Positions 8,390 through 17,607 of a stretch of 34,792 nt of DNA are shown piece after piece. The notes under the pieces were generated by a model. It was not told the origin of the DNA. It worked only from the letters and a program-made list of their open reading frames with translations, and searched no databases. The DNA comes from Nitrososphaerota archaeon (lineage in GTDB: Archaea > Thermoproteota > Nitrososphaeria > Nitrososphaerales > Nitrosopumilaceae), in contig JARPSM010000013.1 of the NCBI GenBank assembly GCA_029782475.1, forward strand, positions 1 to 34,792, given 5' to 3'. Each line of letters opens with the position of its first letter. The first letter of the stretch is position 1. A program made the position numbers and the translations under genes.

Positions 8390-9592
8390 TTATAGAGAAA
8401 TTTTGAATTCCCATGGCCCTTCCAAAACAGAGAGTTTGTGGTGGGATGCAGACATGGTCCCCATGTTTGGAGGAACTGATGGAGGATGATCTCGCAGGCG
8501 TTCTCTTTTTGCCCATGCTATCTCATTTACAACAATTGTAATTTCTTTTGCATTGGGATCCAATGTAGAAAAAAACACATAGCCACCAGAATAGTTAGAT
8601 ATCATTTCATGAGATGTTGGATCAGGACCGCTACTTCCTCCTCCTCCGCCAGAATATCCATCTGAATATACATTACCTAGATCATCCTTGATTTGAATTG
8701 TCAGTTCCGGACTATCCATACGTATAGGCATATCATTAAATTTTGATGGGTTTGATAGAAGATCTTCTGAAAGCTTGATTCGCTGGTGAGTATACCAACT
8801 CAACTTCATGTTGTTTTCAAAGACTTCAAGTGAAGAAAATGCAATGTCAGTGTCATGCAAATGTAATTTTTTTACTATTGGGATCACCCTGAGAAGAGAC
8901 AAGGATTCTGGTTTTGGAAGTTTGTCTTTAAACTCACTGAATGGAATATTTTGAAATTCAAATTTTGTATTTTTTGTGACAATCCAAAACTCTTTGTCTT
9001 CAGGCTTTGCATCAACAATCAAAGATGAAAACTTTGGAGTGTGAGAATGTCCGCCCCTGGAAGTTTGTTGATGCTTTTGTGCAAAGTCATGTTGAAATGA
9101 TGTGTGTATTCTTTCTTTCTTTTTTACCAGTCTGCCAAACAGTGGTGAGAAATCAATATTGTCTTTGTAGTTGGGCATTGTTTTCTCTGTAAATTCCACC
9201 GTACCCAAGGTAATCACATCTGCTTCTGGAATTGCATCCTTGAAGTTTTCAGTCAGTTTTTCTAATTTTGCCAGCCTCATGCGTTTGGAAGGGCAAGCAT
9301 TACTAAATACAAGACTACTCATTATCATCTTGGGATATTCTATCTCTTTGTGGGATGGATTGAGATACTCAATTTGGATATCCTGTTGTTTTGTTTTTTC
9401 AAGATCTATCTGGCTTGATGAAAAGCAAAAGGCAACTGCCTTGTCCGTGCCTGAAACCTGTACAATGTCACCCTCGTTTATTCCGAGTTTTTCCATGTAT
9501 TGTGGCTCTATTTTGATTATAGTTTTACAGTGATCTTCGTTTTCAAGCAGATATGAGCTAAACGTGATGGAATTATCAGTGTCACTTGACAT
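8390..9592 (-). CDS. orphan protein: Cdc48-N/double-psi-beta-barrel-like N-terminus, Gly-rich beta-rich C-terminus
   Basis: N-term KIEPQYMEKLGINEGDIVQVSGTDKAVAFCF; C-term IKDDLGNVYSDGYSGGGGGSSG...YVFFSTLDPNAKEITIVVNEIAW...PWEFKISL. Confidence 0.55.
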   Translation of the reverse strand: MSSDTDNSITFSSYLLENEDHCKTIIKIEPQYMEKLGINEGDIVQVSGTDKAVAFCFSSSQIDLEKTKQQDIQIEYLNPSHKEIEYPKMIMSSLVFSNACPSKRMRLAKLEKLTENFKDAIPEADVITLGTVEFTEKTMPNYKDNIDFSPLFGRLVKKKERIHTSFQHDFAQKHQQTSRGGHSHTPKFSSLIVDAKPEDKEFWIVTKNTKFEFQNIPFSEFKDKLPKPESLSLLRVIPIVKKLHLHDTDIAFSSLEVFENNMKLSWYTHQRIKLSEDLLSNPSKFNDMPIRMDSPELTIQIKDDLGNVYSDGYSGGGGGSSGPDPTSHEMISNYSGGYVFFSTLDPNAKEITIVVNEIAWAKRERLRDHPPSVPPNMGTMSASHHKLSVLEGPWEFKISL

Positions 9593-10050
9593 TAAAACAA
9601 TGAGGATATACAGTGTTTTTTAGGTTTCCTCAAGAGATTATTCTTCATCAAGTATCATCCAAGACAATCCATAGAGTTGTTCCCAAGATTCAGTTTTATC
9701 ATTTGGCATGTTATAGTGTTACAAAATTTGCTTAAAACCCTAATGAACAAATCGTTCATAGAAATCATCAGTGTTCACTAAAGATTATTTTATAAAATCA
9801 AATTATAATTTAAACACTCACCAAACACTCAATCTACTTTGTTCTAAATTTCAGCTTTTGAAATGTTGGCCCACATGTTTTGACCAAGGATACAGTATTC
9901 ATCAGAGTTTGGGAAGAGTGTTATAGCAAAGAGACAAAGTTCGTGAACTAAAAATCATCGAAAAACTAGCGATTAGTGGATTTTATTAAGGTAAATGTGA
10001 ATAAGCGAACTGAAATGCATGAAAAATGACTCACGAACTTTTGCTTCTCG

Positions 10051-10404
10051 CTATAGTTTTTGCCATTTGCAGAGATTGTTGTTAATGTAATGTGGGTCAT
10101 TAAGGTATTCAAGACCAATCAGATTCATCTCAAAAGTATCGTTACAACAATCTAAAACCATTTGGAGTTGTTCTGGGCCGGATTTGTATGGTTCATCATT
10201 TTGTAAAACCTCATTTGAATCAAAATACACGCACTTGACGACTCTGTCAAAACCTTCATGGTTAATCTCACAAAATTTTTCATCATCCCAAGTAAACAAA
10301 TGACTTGAGAAATACCACATAGGAATAATTGAAACCAGTAAGATAGATGAAATTATTATTATTATTATTATTTTGTTTCTAATTTTTATTTTCTCTCCCA
10401 CCAC
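10051..10404 (-). CDS. membrane-anchored hypothetical protein
   Basis: N-terminal TM segment NKIIIIIIISSILLVSIIPMWYF; overlaps the next ORF. Confidence 0.5.
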   Translation of the reverse strand: MVGEKIKIRNKIIIIIIISSILLVSIIPMWYFSSHLFTWDDEKFCEINHEGFDRVVKCVYFDSNEVLQNDEPYKSGPEQLQMVLDCCNDTFEMNLIGLEYLNDPHYINNNLCKWQKL

Positions 10405-11432
10405 TTTGCATCATCATTTAACGCACACAATGACGGAAATTCAGAGTCCAACCCATAGTCTTTGACATAACTATCAACTATGGCACCACTGAAAAAACTA
10501 ATTCTGTAACCACTAGGTAGTTCACCACAGTATCCAACTGCATCAGGATCAGTAAAGTTGAGATTCAGTTTTCCAATTTTGAATTTTTGCTCAATGTTTT
10601 TCATTCCAGCATTGTTTTTGATGTAATCAAGCAAGATGTTTGCATATTTTTCCTCTTCATCTTCAGTAAAATAAGACAATTTCTCAAGTGTTAATACAGT
10701 CAAGTTGGTTTGTGCATTACAAAAACATGAAGTTGTGTTTACCTCACAAGGATGGGGGTTTTCTGGAAATAGCGTCATCGTCTTGGGGTTGGATATAGAA
10801 TCTATTTTGAACCAGTGAGTTACATCATCTGTATCAATTACTGCGCCGCACCCAGGACCACCTGAAAATGGTGGGCCTCTTGTTACCACCAGAGTGTTTT
10901 GAAGATAGTCTATTTGGTTTACAGATAGCAAGTAATCCATACCTGATGGAGGTACAGGGACTCTTAGTTCTTGTATGTACTCAGAAGCACATCCTTGCTT
11001 GCTTAGAATATTCTCAGTTACACAGTTATCTGATATGATCTTGAAAATTTGCACTTGTATTTTGTCTATAGATTCATGCTCTGCAAATGAGGTCATCAGA
11101 TAATATCGATTGCCGTCATCTGCAATAGACTCTGCCATGAAAAATTCATTTTCCCATTTGAAACCGTCAACAACTGTCAGCTGTTTAGAATTGATTCTAT
11201 ATTTTTCCAACGTCATATCAAATACAGTAGTTGCTTTTTGCTTTAGGAATTCCTCAAACGGCGCATCAGATCCAGAAAAACTGCAAGACAAGTCCCATTG
11301 TAATCCTTCTGAGCACTGCATATATGCAGGAACGTAAAGACATAACAAAAATAATGCGACTAGACAAATTGCAGATATCAAAATAATATGATTTTTGGTA
11401 ATCATTTTTTTTTTCTTCTTCTTCTTCCTCAT
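10386..11432 (-). CDS. membrane-anchored, Cys-containing extracytoplasmic protein
   Basis: Lys-rich N-terminus, TM helix IILISAICLVALFLLCLYVPA, long exported domain. Confidence 0.6.
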   Translation of the reverse strand: MRKKKKKKKMITKNHIILISAICLVALFLLCLYVPAYMQCSEGLQWDLSCSFSGSDAPFEEFLKQKATTVFDMTLEKYRINSKQLTVVDGFKWENEFFMAESIADDGNRYYLMTSFAEHESIDKIQVQIFKIISDNCVTENILSKQGCASEYIQELRVPVPPSGMDYLLSVNQIDYLQNTLVVTRGPPFSGGPGCGAVIDTDDVTHWFKIDSISNPKTMTLFPENPHPCEVNTTSCFCNAQTNLTVLTLEKLSYFTEDEEEKYANILLDYIKNNAGMKNIEQKFKIGKLNLNFTDPDAVGYCGELPSGYRISFFSGAIVDSYVKDYGLDSEFPSLCALNDDAKWWERK

Positions 11433-11458
11433 CTTGGCCTTTGTAATGTTCCTTAATC

Positions 11459-11770
11459 TCTTTTGCTCATCAATGTCTTTTGTAGTTGCACTCCATCCTC
11501 AAACTTTGCCATGATGTCTTTTTCCTTTTCAGTCATTACTCCCATGTAGTCAAGTGACTTTTCCTTGATGAAAGACACCAAATCCTCGTAGTCAATTACA
11601 AACCCCAGTATTACATGTCCAGTCTTGGCATCATCAAGGAGAGATGTTTTTGTTTTTTACATCCTCAATGATGCTACGGTATAATGTTTGGTGTAGATTG
11701 ATTGCAGTCAATATTTCAGGGAATATGTATGAGTTGTTGGAATAAATCACTGCCAAGATAATACCATTTT
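11459..11770 (-). pseudogene. frameshifted gene fragment at the tRNA side of the island
   Basis: Manual reading ILAVIYSNNSYIFPEILTAINLHQTLYRSIIEDVKNKNIS / LLDDAKTGHVILGFVIDYEDLVSFIKEKSLDYMGVMTEKEKDIMAKFEDGVQLQKTLMSKRD*, broken by one frameshift; boundaries approximate. Confidence 0.5.
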
Positions 11771-11960
11771 TGCATTAAAATAAATAAAAAATAAAATCAT
11801 AATTTGAAAATTCACTTTTTATCTATCTTTTATTTTTTAAAATATCTCTTTTTTAAAATAAGATAGATTTTAGAAAATATCTTTTATTTCAATAAAAGAT
11901 AGACATTTACATATTTTCAGAATGAATTAGCGCAAAATCGTAAGCTCCAGCTATACACAC

Positions 11961-11980
11961 GTTTTAATGGCGCGGGGAGA
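11961..11980. repeat. att-like direct repeat (tRNA-proximal copy)
   Basis: gttttaatggcgcggggaga, overlapping the tRNA 3' end and encoded CCA. Confidence 0.85.
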
Positions 11981-12054
11981 GGGATTCGAACCCACGAGTT
12001 CTTGCGAACATGAAATTAGCAATCTCACGCCCTACCGGGCTAGGCGACCCCCGC
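11971..12054 (-). tRNA. tRNA-Ser (anticodon GCT)
   Basis: Minus strand GCGGGGGTCGCC...TGAGA-TTGCTAA-TTTCA anticodon arm, long variable arm (type II), GGGTTCGAATCCC T-arm, CTCCCCGC-G followed by encoded CCA (11970-11968). Confidence 0.95.
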
Positions 12055-12086
12055 ATAGTATGCCTAAAATGATTCTGTAAATAAAT

Positions 12087-12905
12087 TCATACGTCCCCAA
12101 ATTGACTGTAATTATTCACAATATCCTCAATTGGGAGTCGTTTTCCACCTACAATTTTTAGATCAACTTGTACTGTTTTGTTAGCGATGGTAAGAATATT
12201 GTAAGTATTTTCAAAGAATCCACGAACTCTCTCAGATGTAGCAGTTCCAGCATTAACTACAGTAAGTGCTCCAAAAGTCCATGCCCATGGCCTATGCTTA
12301 TGTCCACATAATACTACATCAACTTTAGAATTTAAAACAGTTCGTAGCACGTCACCTGCATCAACTACTGTAAGTTGATCAGAACCAGTATCAGGAATTG
12401 CAATTAAATGATGATGCATTGCAACAATCTTTACTTTGTCTTTGTATTTTTTCATAGTTCGTTCTAACCATAAATTTTGTCTGTATCCCACTTCACCCTC
12501 ATTTCTATCAGGTCTAGCAGTTCCAACTGTAACTAAAACAACATCATCACTTAGTTCATTTACAGTTTCAAAAGGAAAAAATTTTTTGAATAAAAGATAT
12601 CCAGTATTCCTATAATCATGATTTCCACTTATAGTAATAATTTTTTTAGTATTGAATTTTCTTAAAAAAGATGTACATTGTTCATATTCTTTCATCAATC
12701 CTTCATTAGTTAAATCACCAGTAATTATGATAACATCAGGATTTAGTTTATTCACTTCATCGACCAAAATATCAAATTTTTCTTGCAAAAATTGAGAGCC
12801 CACATGTAGATCAGAGATTTGTACAATCTGCATTTGAGTATTATTTTTTAAATTAGGTATTAAATCATCTCTATAGAAATCATATAGGGAACATTTCAAT
12901 TTCAA
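12087..12905 (-). CDS. metallophosphoesterase
   Basis: QISDLHVGSQF, IITGDLTNEG, SGNHDYR, AMHHHLI, LCGHKHRP motifs. Confidence 0.85.
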   Translation of the reverse strand: MKLKCSLYDFYRDDLIPNLKNNTQMQIVQISDLHVGSQFLQEKFDILVDEVNKLNPDVIIITGDLTNEGLMKEYEQCTSFLRKFNTKKIITISGNHDYRNTGYLLFKKFFPFETVNELSDDVVLVTVGTARPDRNEGEVGYRQNLWLERTMKKYKDKVKIVAMHHHLIAIPDTGSDQLTVVDAGDVLRTVLNSKVDVVLCGHKHRPWAWTFGALTVVNAGTATSERVRGFFENTYNILTIANKTVQVDLKIVGGKRLPIEDIVNNYSQFGDV

Positions 12906-12944
12906 GGTAGAATTAAATAATAATCACCTCAAAATCTTGCAGTT

Positions 12945-13976
12945 TTGAGTAAAAAAGCCGCTGTAATGAAAGGGGATGGGATCGGACCTGAAGTTGTAGA
13001 TTCAATGTTAAAGGTGTTAAATGAATGTAATTTTCAATCAGAACTAATTCTTTGCGAGGTAGGCTCAGAACAATGGGAAAAAAATGGAAGAAAAGACGCA
13101 TCATACATTCCAGATGCAACGATGAAAATTTTAGAAGATTCAGACTGTTGTTTCAAGGGTCCAACTACTACAATTCCAGTTCCAGGTGCACCGAAAAGTG
13201 TTGCAGTTACATTAAGACAAAAATTTGATCTTTATGCAAATATCAGACCAACTAAAACTTATGATAGGTTAACTCCAAATAGAAAACTTGACTGTGTATG
13301 TTTCAGAGAAGCTACAGAAGGACTGTACACGGGTGTAGAGGCAAAAATTACAGATGATGCTGCAATAGCAATTAGAAAAATAACAAGACAGGGGAGCAGG
13401 AGACTAGTGGATTCTGCAGTAGATTGGGCAAATAAATTCAATATGAAAAAAATGGTTGCAATAACAAAAAGAAATATCCTAAAACAAACAGATGGGATAT
13501 TTTGGGATGAAACACAAAAGGCAGTTGAAGGAACCGGAATTGAATTATCTGAAATTTACATAGACAACATGGCACAACAGATGGTAATTGCAACGGAACA
13601 GTTTAACGGTTCAGTATTGGTCAGCACCAACTTATTCATGGATATTATTTCTGAATTAGCATCAGCACTTGTAGGTTCAATTGGATTAATCTATTCTGCA
13701 AATATTGGAAATAATTATGCAATGTTTGAAGCAGCGCATGGAAGTGCCCCACAATTTGCAGGACAAAATAAAGTTAATCCTACTGCAACTGTCTTATCAG
13801 GAGCTTGGATGGCAGATTATCTAGGTGAAAGGGAAATTAGAGATGCAATCTTTGATGCAACTGATAAAGTAATCAATGAAGGAAAAGCAGTAACATGGGA
13901 TATTGGCGGTAATGCTACAACTACACAAATGACTGATGCAATTATCACATATGCCAAAGAGAATCTAAGAAAATAA
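12945..13976 (+). CDS. isocitrate/isopropylmalate dehydrogenase family
   Basis: [55 protein letters not shown] start. Confidence 0.9.
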   Translation: MSKKAAVMKGDGIGPEVVDSMLKVLNECNFQSELILCEVGSEQWEKNGRKDASYIPDATMKILEDSDCCFKGPTTTIPVPGAPKSVAVTLRQKFDLYANIRPTKTYDRLTPNRKLDCVCFREATEGLYTGVEAKITDDAAIAIRKITRQGSRRLVDSAVDWANKFNMKKMVAITKRNILKQTDGIFWDETQKAVEGTGIELSEIYIDNMAQQMVIATEQFNGSVLVSTNLFMDIISELASALVGSIGLIYSANIGNNYAMFEAAHGSAPQFAGQNKVNPTATVLSGAWMADYLGEREIRDAIFDATDKVINEGKAVTWDIGGNATTTQMTDAIITYAKENLRK

Positions 13977-14513
13977 TCACTTGATAGTTTCTACAAGAAT
14001 TAGTTCTTCAAAAAATAGTTTCTTTTTTGCCATAATTCGTGTTTTCAAGCCTAATTTTTGAACATATTCAATTAATTTTGGATAATTGGAAAGCGACGAT
14101 GTTACAAAGATAAATTTCCCATTTTCAGCCAGATTATCAATCACAGAATCAAAAATTTTTTTAGGAATTTCAAATCCATCTGTACCCCCATCTGTTGCAA
14201 TGTCTATAATTTCGTCAGTTGCAAGATAAGGTAAATTACATACGATAAAATCAAATTTTATTTTCAATGCATCTGAGCCATTGCAACAAATTAGATTTTT
14301 TGTTTTGTACAAAGTTTGATTTTGCAATACATCACAATTAATATCAGTTCCAACAACTAATGAAAAATGTTCACAAAGTAATTTTGTAAGATATCCAGAA
14401 CCACTTCCAACATCTAAAGCACAATTACCTTTTTCATTTTCAATATTATTTGCAATGAAAAAAGTATCCTCAGAAGGAGGATATTCATCATTTTTCAAGG
14501 ATTTGATTTGCAA
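13977..14513 (-). CDS. HemK2/PrmC-like protein methyltransferase
   Basis: EYPPSEDTFFIANNIE, ALDVGSGSGYLT, DFIVCNLPYLA (NPPY-like). Confidence 0.85.
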   Translation of the reverse strand: MQIKSLKNDEYPPSEDTFFIANNIENEKGNCALDVGSGSGYLTKLLCEHFSLVVGTDINCDVLQNQTLYKTKNLICCNGSDALKIKFDFIVCNLPYLATDEIIDIATDGGTDGFEIPKKIFDSVIDNLAENGKFIFVTSSLSNYPKLIEYVQKLGLKTRIMAKKKLFFEELILVETIK

Positions 14514-15195
14514 GACGGATTATTTCTTCTCCAGATAGATCATCTACTCGTTTATCTATTTCAGATTCCTTGTTAAATTGTTTTAAAATATTTTTAACTG
14601 TTTTTCTTCGATATGAAAATATTTTATTAATTGTTTGAATAAGTTCTTTAGATAAATTATTTTTTTTAATTATTTTTAGAACCATAGAATCAATTTTTGG
14701 GGGTGGAGAAAAATTATTTTTTCCTACTTTTAATACGACTGTTATTTCAAATGCAGATGTGGCAATAATGCTTATAGCTTTTCTATTCTTGGATGATTTT
14801 GCAAGTAATTTATCAGCAAATTCTTTTTGAACCATGATTACTCCGTGTGAAAAAGAAGTCTGCGCCAACCATTCAATTGCATCCTTACTCCTAGAATAAG
14901 GCAAATTAGAAACAAAAATTGTGAAAAGATCTTTTTTCTTGAAACCATCACCGGATTTTAATACAAGGTTGTCTATATCAGAAAATTTTGATTTAGCATT
15001 TCTAATTAGATCCTCATCCATATCAACTGAAATTACCTTGTTAGACTTTTGACATAAAAGAGGAGTTAAAATTCCCTGCCCAGTTCCAATTTCAAAAACA
15101 ATATCATTTTTTGTGATTTTAGCCTCAGAAACTATGGATTTTGCTATAGAATTTGATGTTAGAAAGTGTTGGCCAAGGCGTTTTCGTTTTATCAT
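14488..15195 (-). CDS. rsmA: 16S rRNA dimethyladenosine transferase RsmA/KsgA
   Basis: KRLGQHFLTSNSIAKSIV, VFEIGTGQGILTPLL, FVSNLPYSRS. Confidence 0.92.
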   Translation of the reverse strand: MIKRKRLGQHFLTSNSIAKSIVSEAKITKNDIVFEIGTGQGILTPLLCQKSNKVISVDMDEDLIRNAKSKFSDIDNLVLKSGDGFKKKDLFTIFVSNLPYSRSKDAIEWLAQTSFSHGVIMVQKEFADKLLAKSSKNRKAISIIATSAFEITVVLKVGKNNFSPPPKIDSMVLKIIKKNNLSKELIQTINKIFSYRRKTVKNILKQFNKESEIDKRVDDLSGEEIIRLANQILEK

Positions 15196-15770
15196 CTCTT
15201 TACAAAGAGATTCATTCTACTTTCTCCTGTAATTTCATCCAGGATTCGCTCTGAAATATGTCTGATTGGTTCTTTAAATCCAACACGGTCTTGTAAATCC
15301 TGATAGCTTTCAAATTTTTGTTTCTCTCTTTCTTCCAACATAGTTTTCATGTATGTTTTTCCGATTCCTGGAATCAATTCTAATGCATGAATTCTTGGCG
15401 TTAGAGGTTGTGCATTGTTTAGATATGTAACAAATTTTTGTTCATTTGCAGTTACAATAGTTTCAACTACTAAATCTAATTCGTTTTGAGCAGATAATGA
15501 AATTTTATCATATTCCATCTTTCCTAAAACAGAGAGAATCTTTGTTCTTCCCTCTTTTCCGATATAGATTTTTTCGCCAACCTCAAATGTAGAATTTGGA
15601 ATTCCAAGAACTTCTAGAAGAGTTAATCTGTCTTCCCCAATAGCAGTGACGATAATTCCATCTCTACCTCTTACAGTTGATGATTTACCTCTAGAATTAA
15701 AATCCAATACGTATGCATACTCTTCATACTTTCTAACTGGGGGTTGTGCCCGATACAAAATAGAATACAC
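15192..15770 (-). CDS. DUF655 family (helix-hairpin-helix nucleic-acid binding)
   Basis: YAYVLDFNSRGKSS...RIHALELIPGIGKTYMKTMLEEREKQKFESYQDLQDRVG. Confidence 0.85.
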   Translation of the reverse strand: MYSILYRAQPPVRKYEEYAYVLDFNSRGKSSTVRGRDGIIVTAIGEDRLTLLEVLGIPNSTFEVGEKIYIGKEGRTKILSVLGKMEYDKISLSAQNELDLVVETIVTANEQKFVTYLNNAQPLTPRIHALELIPGIGKTYMKTMLEEREKQKFESYQDLQDRVGFKEPIRHISERILDEITGESRMNLFVKR

Positions 15771-15778
15771 CCAAAAAC

Positions 15779-16117
15779 TTACGAATGCTCCTTGATTATT
15801 TTGAGCATTTTTTCTAGGGTTTCAGCAAGAATTAATTTTTTCCAACCAAATGTAAAAGAACGTAATTCAGCTAAACTTGTAGGTCTGATGTTAACTATTT
15901 CAACAGCCTCGTCTTCAGTTAATTCACATTCTTTGATGAGTAGTTTCTTCATATCTTTTGCTTCTTTTGGTTCAGTTGTTACAAATTTTGAAACATAATC
16001 ATATGTCCAACGTTGAATTTGATCCATTTCTTCAACATCAACTTTACCTAAAATTTCTTTAACTTCTGCAAGAGAAATAGCTTGTTTCTTTTTTACTTCT
16101 TCCATATCATACACCAA
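15779..16117 (-). CDS. rpoF: DNA-directed RNA polymerase subunit F (Rpb4-like)
   Basis: Rpb4-like helical protein between L21e and DUF655, the conserved archaeal order. Confidence 0.85.
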   Translation of the reverse strand: MVYDMEEVKKKQAISLAEVKEILGKVDVEEMDQIQRWTYDYVSKFVTTEPKEAKDMKKLLIKECELTEDEAVEIVNIRPTSLAELRSFTFGWKKLILAETLEKMLKIIKEHS

Positions 16118-16406
16118 ATGGTTTAATGTGATCTAATCTAGTGATTAAGGTTTTTGTTTTATCACCTAATTTTACAGCAAGTGTAACTGAACGTCTACCA
16201 ACATTTGTAACTAGACCAACTTTTCCGTGGTATCGTCTGTGTGGTAATCCTTTGTGCTGTCTTGGATCAATAATGACAAGTGCCTGTTCACCTTCTCGGT
16301 ATTCACGTAACAAAAATGAGACTCCTCTAGGGGCTTTTTTTGTCATAATATTTCTAGATTTATGCTTAAATCCATGTGAACGGCCAGAGGATTTCTTAGT
16401 TGCCAT
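16107..16406 (-). CDS. rpl21e: 50S ribosomal protein L21e
   Basis: ALVIIDPRQHKGLPHRRYHGKVGLVTNVGRRSVTLAV. Confidence 0.95.
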   Translation of the reverse strand: MATKKSSGRSHGFKHKSRNIMTKKAPRGVSFLLREYREGEQALVIIDPRQHKGLPHRRYHGKVGLVTNVGRRSVTLAVKLGDKTKTLITRLDHIKPFGV

Positions 16407-16459
16407 GTGTGTAAAATCTTCAAAAGCCCTATTTTAAGACTTAGAAAAGATAGATGCGT

Positions 16460-17515
16460 TTAATCAGCAAGATCAGTTCTAAGTTGACCACACGCAGCTG
16501 AAATCTCAGTGCCTTTTTCGATTCTAATTGTACAATTTACTCCTGCCTTGGACAAAATTTGTTCAAATTCTTTGACATTTTTTTCTGATGGACGCTTGAA
16601 ATCACCAGCAGTAGGATTAATCGGTATCAAATTCACATGAGAGCCATTTCCATCTAAAAGCATAGCTAATTCTGTTGCAATTTCAGGTGAATCATTTATC
16701 CCCTCCATAAGAGCATACTCAAAAGTCACACGACGACCAGTTTTTTTAAAATAATTTCTCCCAATTTCAATAATTTCTTCTACAGAATTAGGAGTGGCTG
16801 TGGGAACTAATTTTTTTCTCAATTCATTGTTTGGAGCATGTAAAGAAATTGCTAAACCTATCTGTAGGTTTTCTTCAGCTAGTTTTTCAATTCTAGATTT
16901 AATTCCAATTGTAGAAATGGTAATGTGTCTCTGACCTAAACCAAATCCCCTATCATGTGTTAAAATTTTTACCGCTCGAATCATTTCATCATAATTTGCC
17001 ATAGGTTCCCCCATACCCATAAAAACTAAATTTGTTACATGTTCCCCTCTTTGTTGTAATATTTCTGCAAAATGAATTACTTGTGATACAATATGTTCAG
17101 CATTCAAATTAGTTTCAAATCCCATTTGGCCTGTTGCACAAAATACACACCCCATTGCACAACCAATTTGAGTAGAAACACAAATGGTAGAACGTGGATG
17201 ACCACCAATTTTCGAGGGGTCATATTGCATCAAAACAGTCTCTACAGAATTATCATTGGTCAGATTTAACAATAATTTTGTCGTATCTCCATCATCACTT
17301 ACAATACGATGTGTTTCTTTTGCAGAACCAATTGTATATCCTGCCATAGTCAAATCTTCTCTTAGTTTTTTTGGAAGTTGTGGGATATCATTGAGATCCT
17401 TTGGGAATTTGTAATAAAGGGGAAGTAGGATTTGATCTGCTCGATACCTAGGATATCCCATATCTATTACAAGTTGCTCCATCTCTTCTGGAAGTAATCG
17501 ATAAAGATCTGTCAT
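16460..17515 (-). CDS. rlmN: RlmN-family radical SAM rRNA methyltransferase
   Basis: STQIGCAMGCVFCATGQMGF, VFMGMGEPMANYD, LAISLHAPNNELR. Confidence 0.92.
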   Translation of the reverse strand: MTDLYRLLPEEMEQLVIDMGYPRYRADQILLPLYYKFPKDLNDIPQLPKKLREDLTMAGYTIGSAKETHRIVSDDGDTTKLLLNLTNDNSVETVLMQYDPSKIGGHPRSTICVSTQIGCAMGCVFCATGQMGFETNLNAEHIVSQVIHFAEILQQRGEHVTNLVFMGMGEPMANYDEMIRAVKILTHDRGFGLGQRHITISTIGIKSRIEKLAEENLQIGLAISLHAPNNELRKKLVPTATPNSVEEIIEIGRNYFKKTGRRVTFEYALMEGINDSPEIATELAMLLDGNGSHVNLIPINPTAGDFKRPSEKNVKEFEQILSKAGVNCTIRIEKGTEISAACGQLRTDLAD

Positions 17516-17607
17516 GATGTATTTACAGATTCATGTAAGATATTTCATAATTTAATGATTCCATTCAGATGTAATCAAAAAATAATAAAAAGATGAAGAA
17601 AGAGGTA

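Larger units (their letters stand above)
8312..11980. mobile_element. candidate integrated genomic island at tRNA-Ser(GCT), no integrase seen
   Basis: Flanked by a perfect 20-bp direct repeat that covers the tRNA 3' end; orphan genes and a gene fragment inside. Confidence 0.7.

Noticed and set aside
9007-9533. Plus-strand ORFs of 61 and 120 aa
   Set aside because: Lie inside and antisense to the 400-aa ORF 8390-9592; shadow ORFs.
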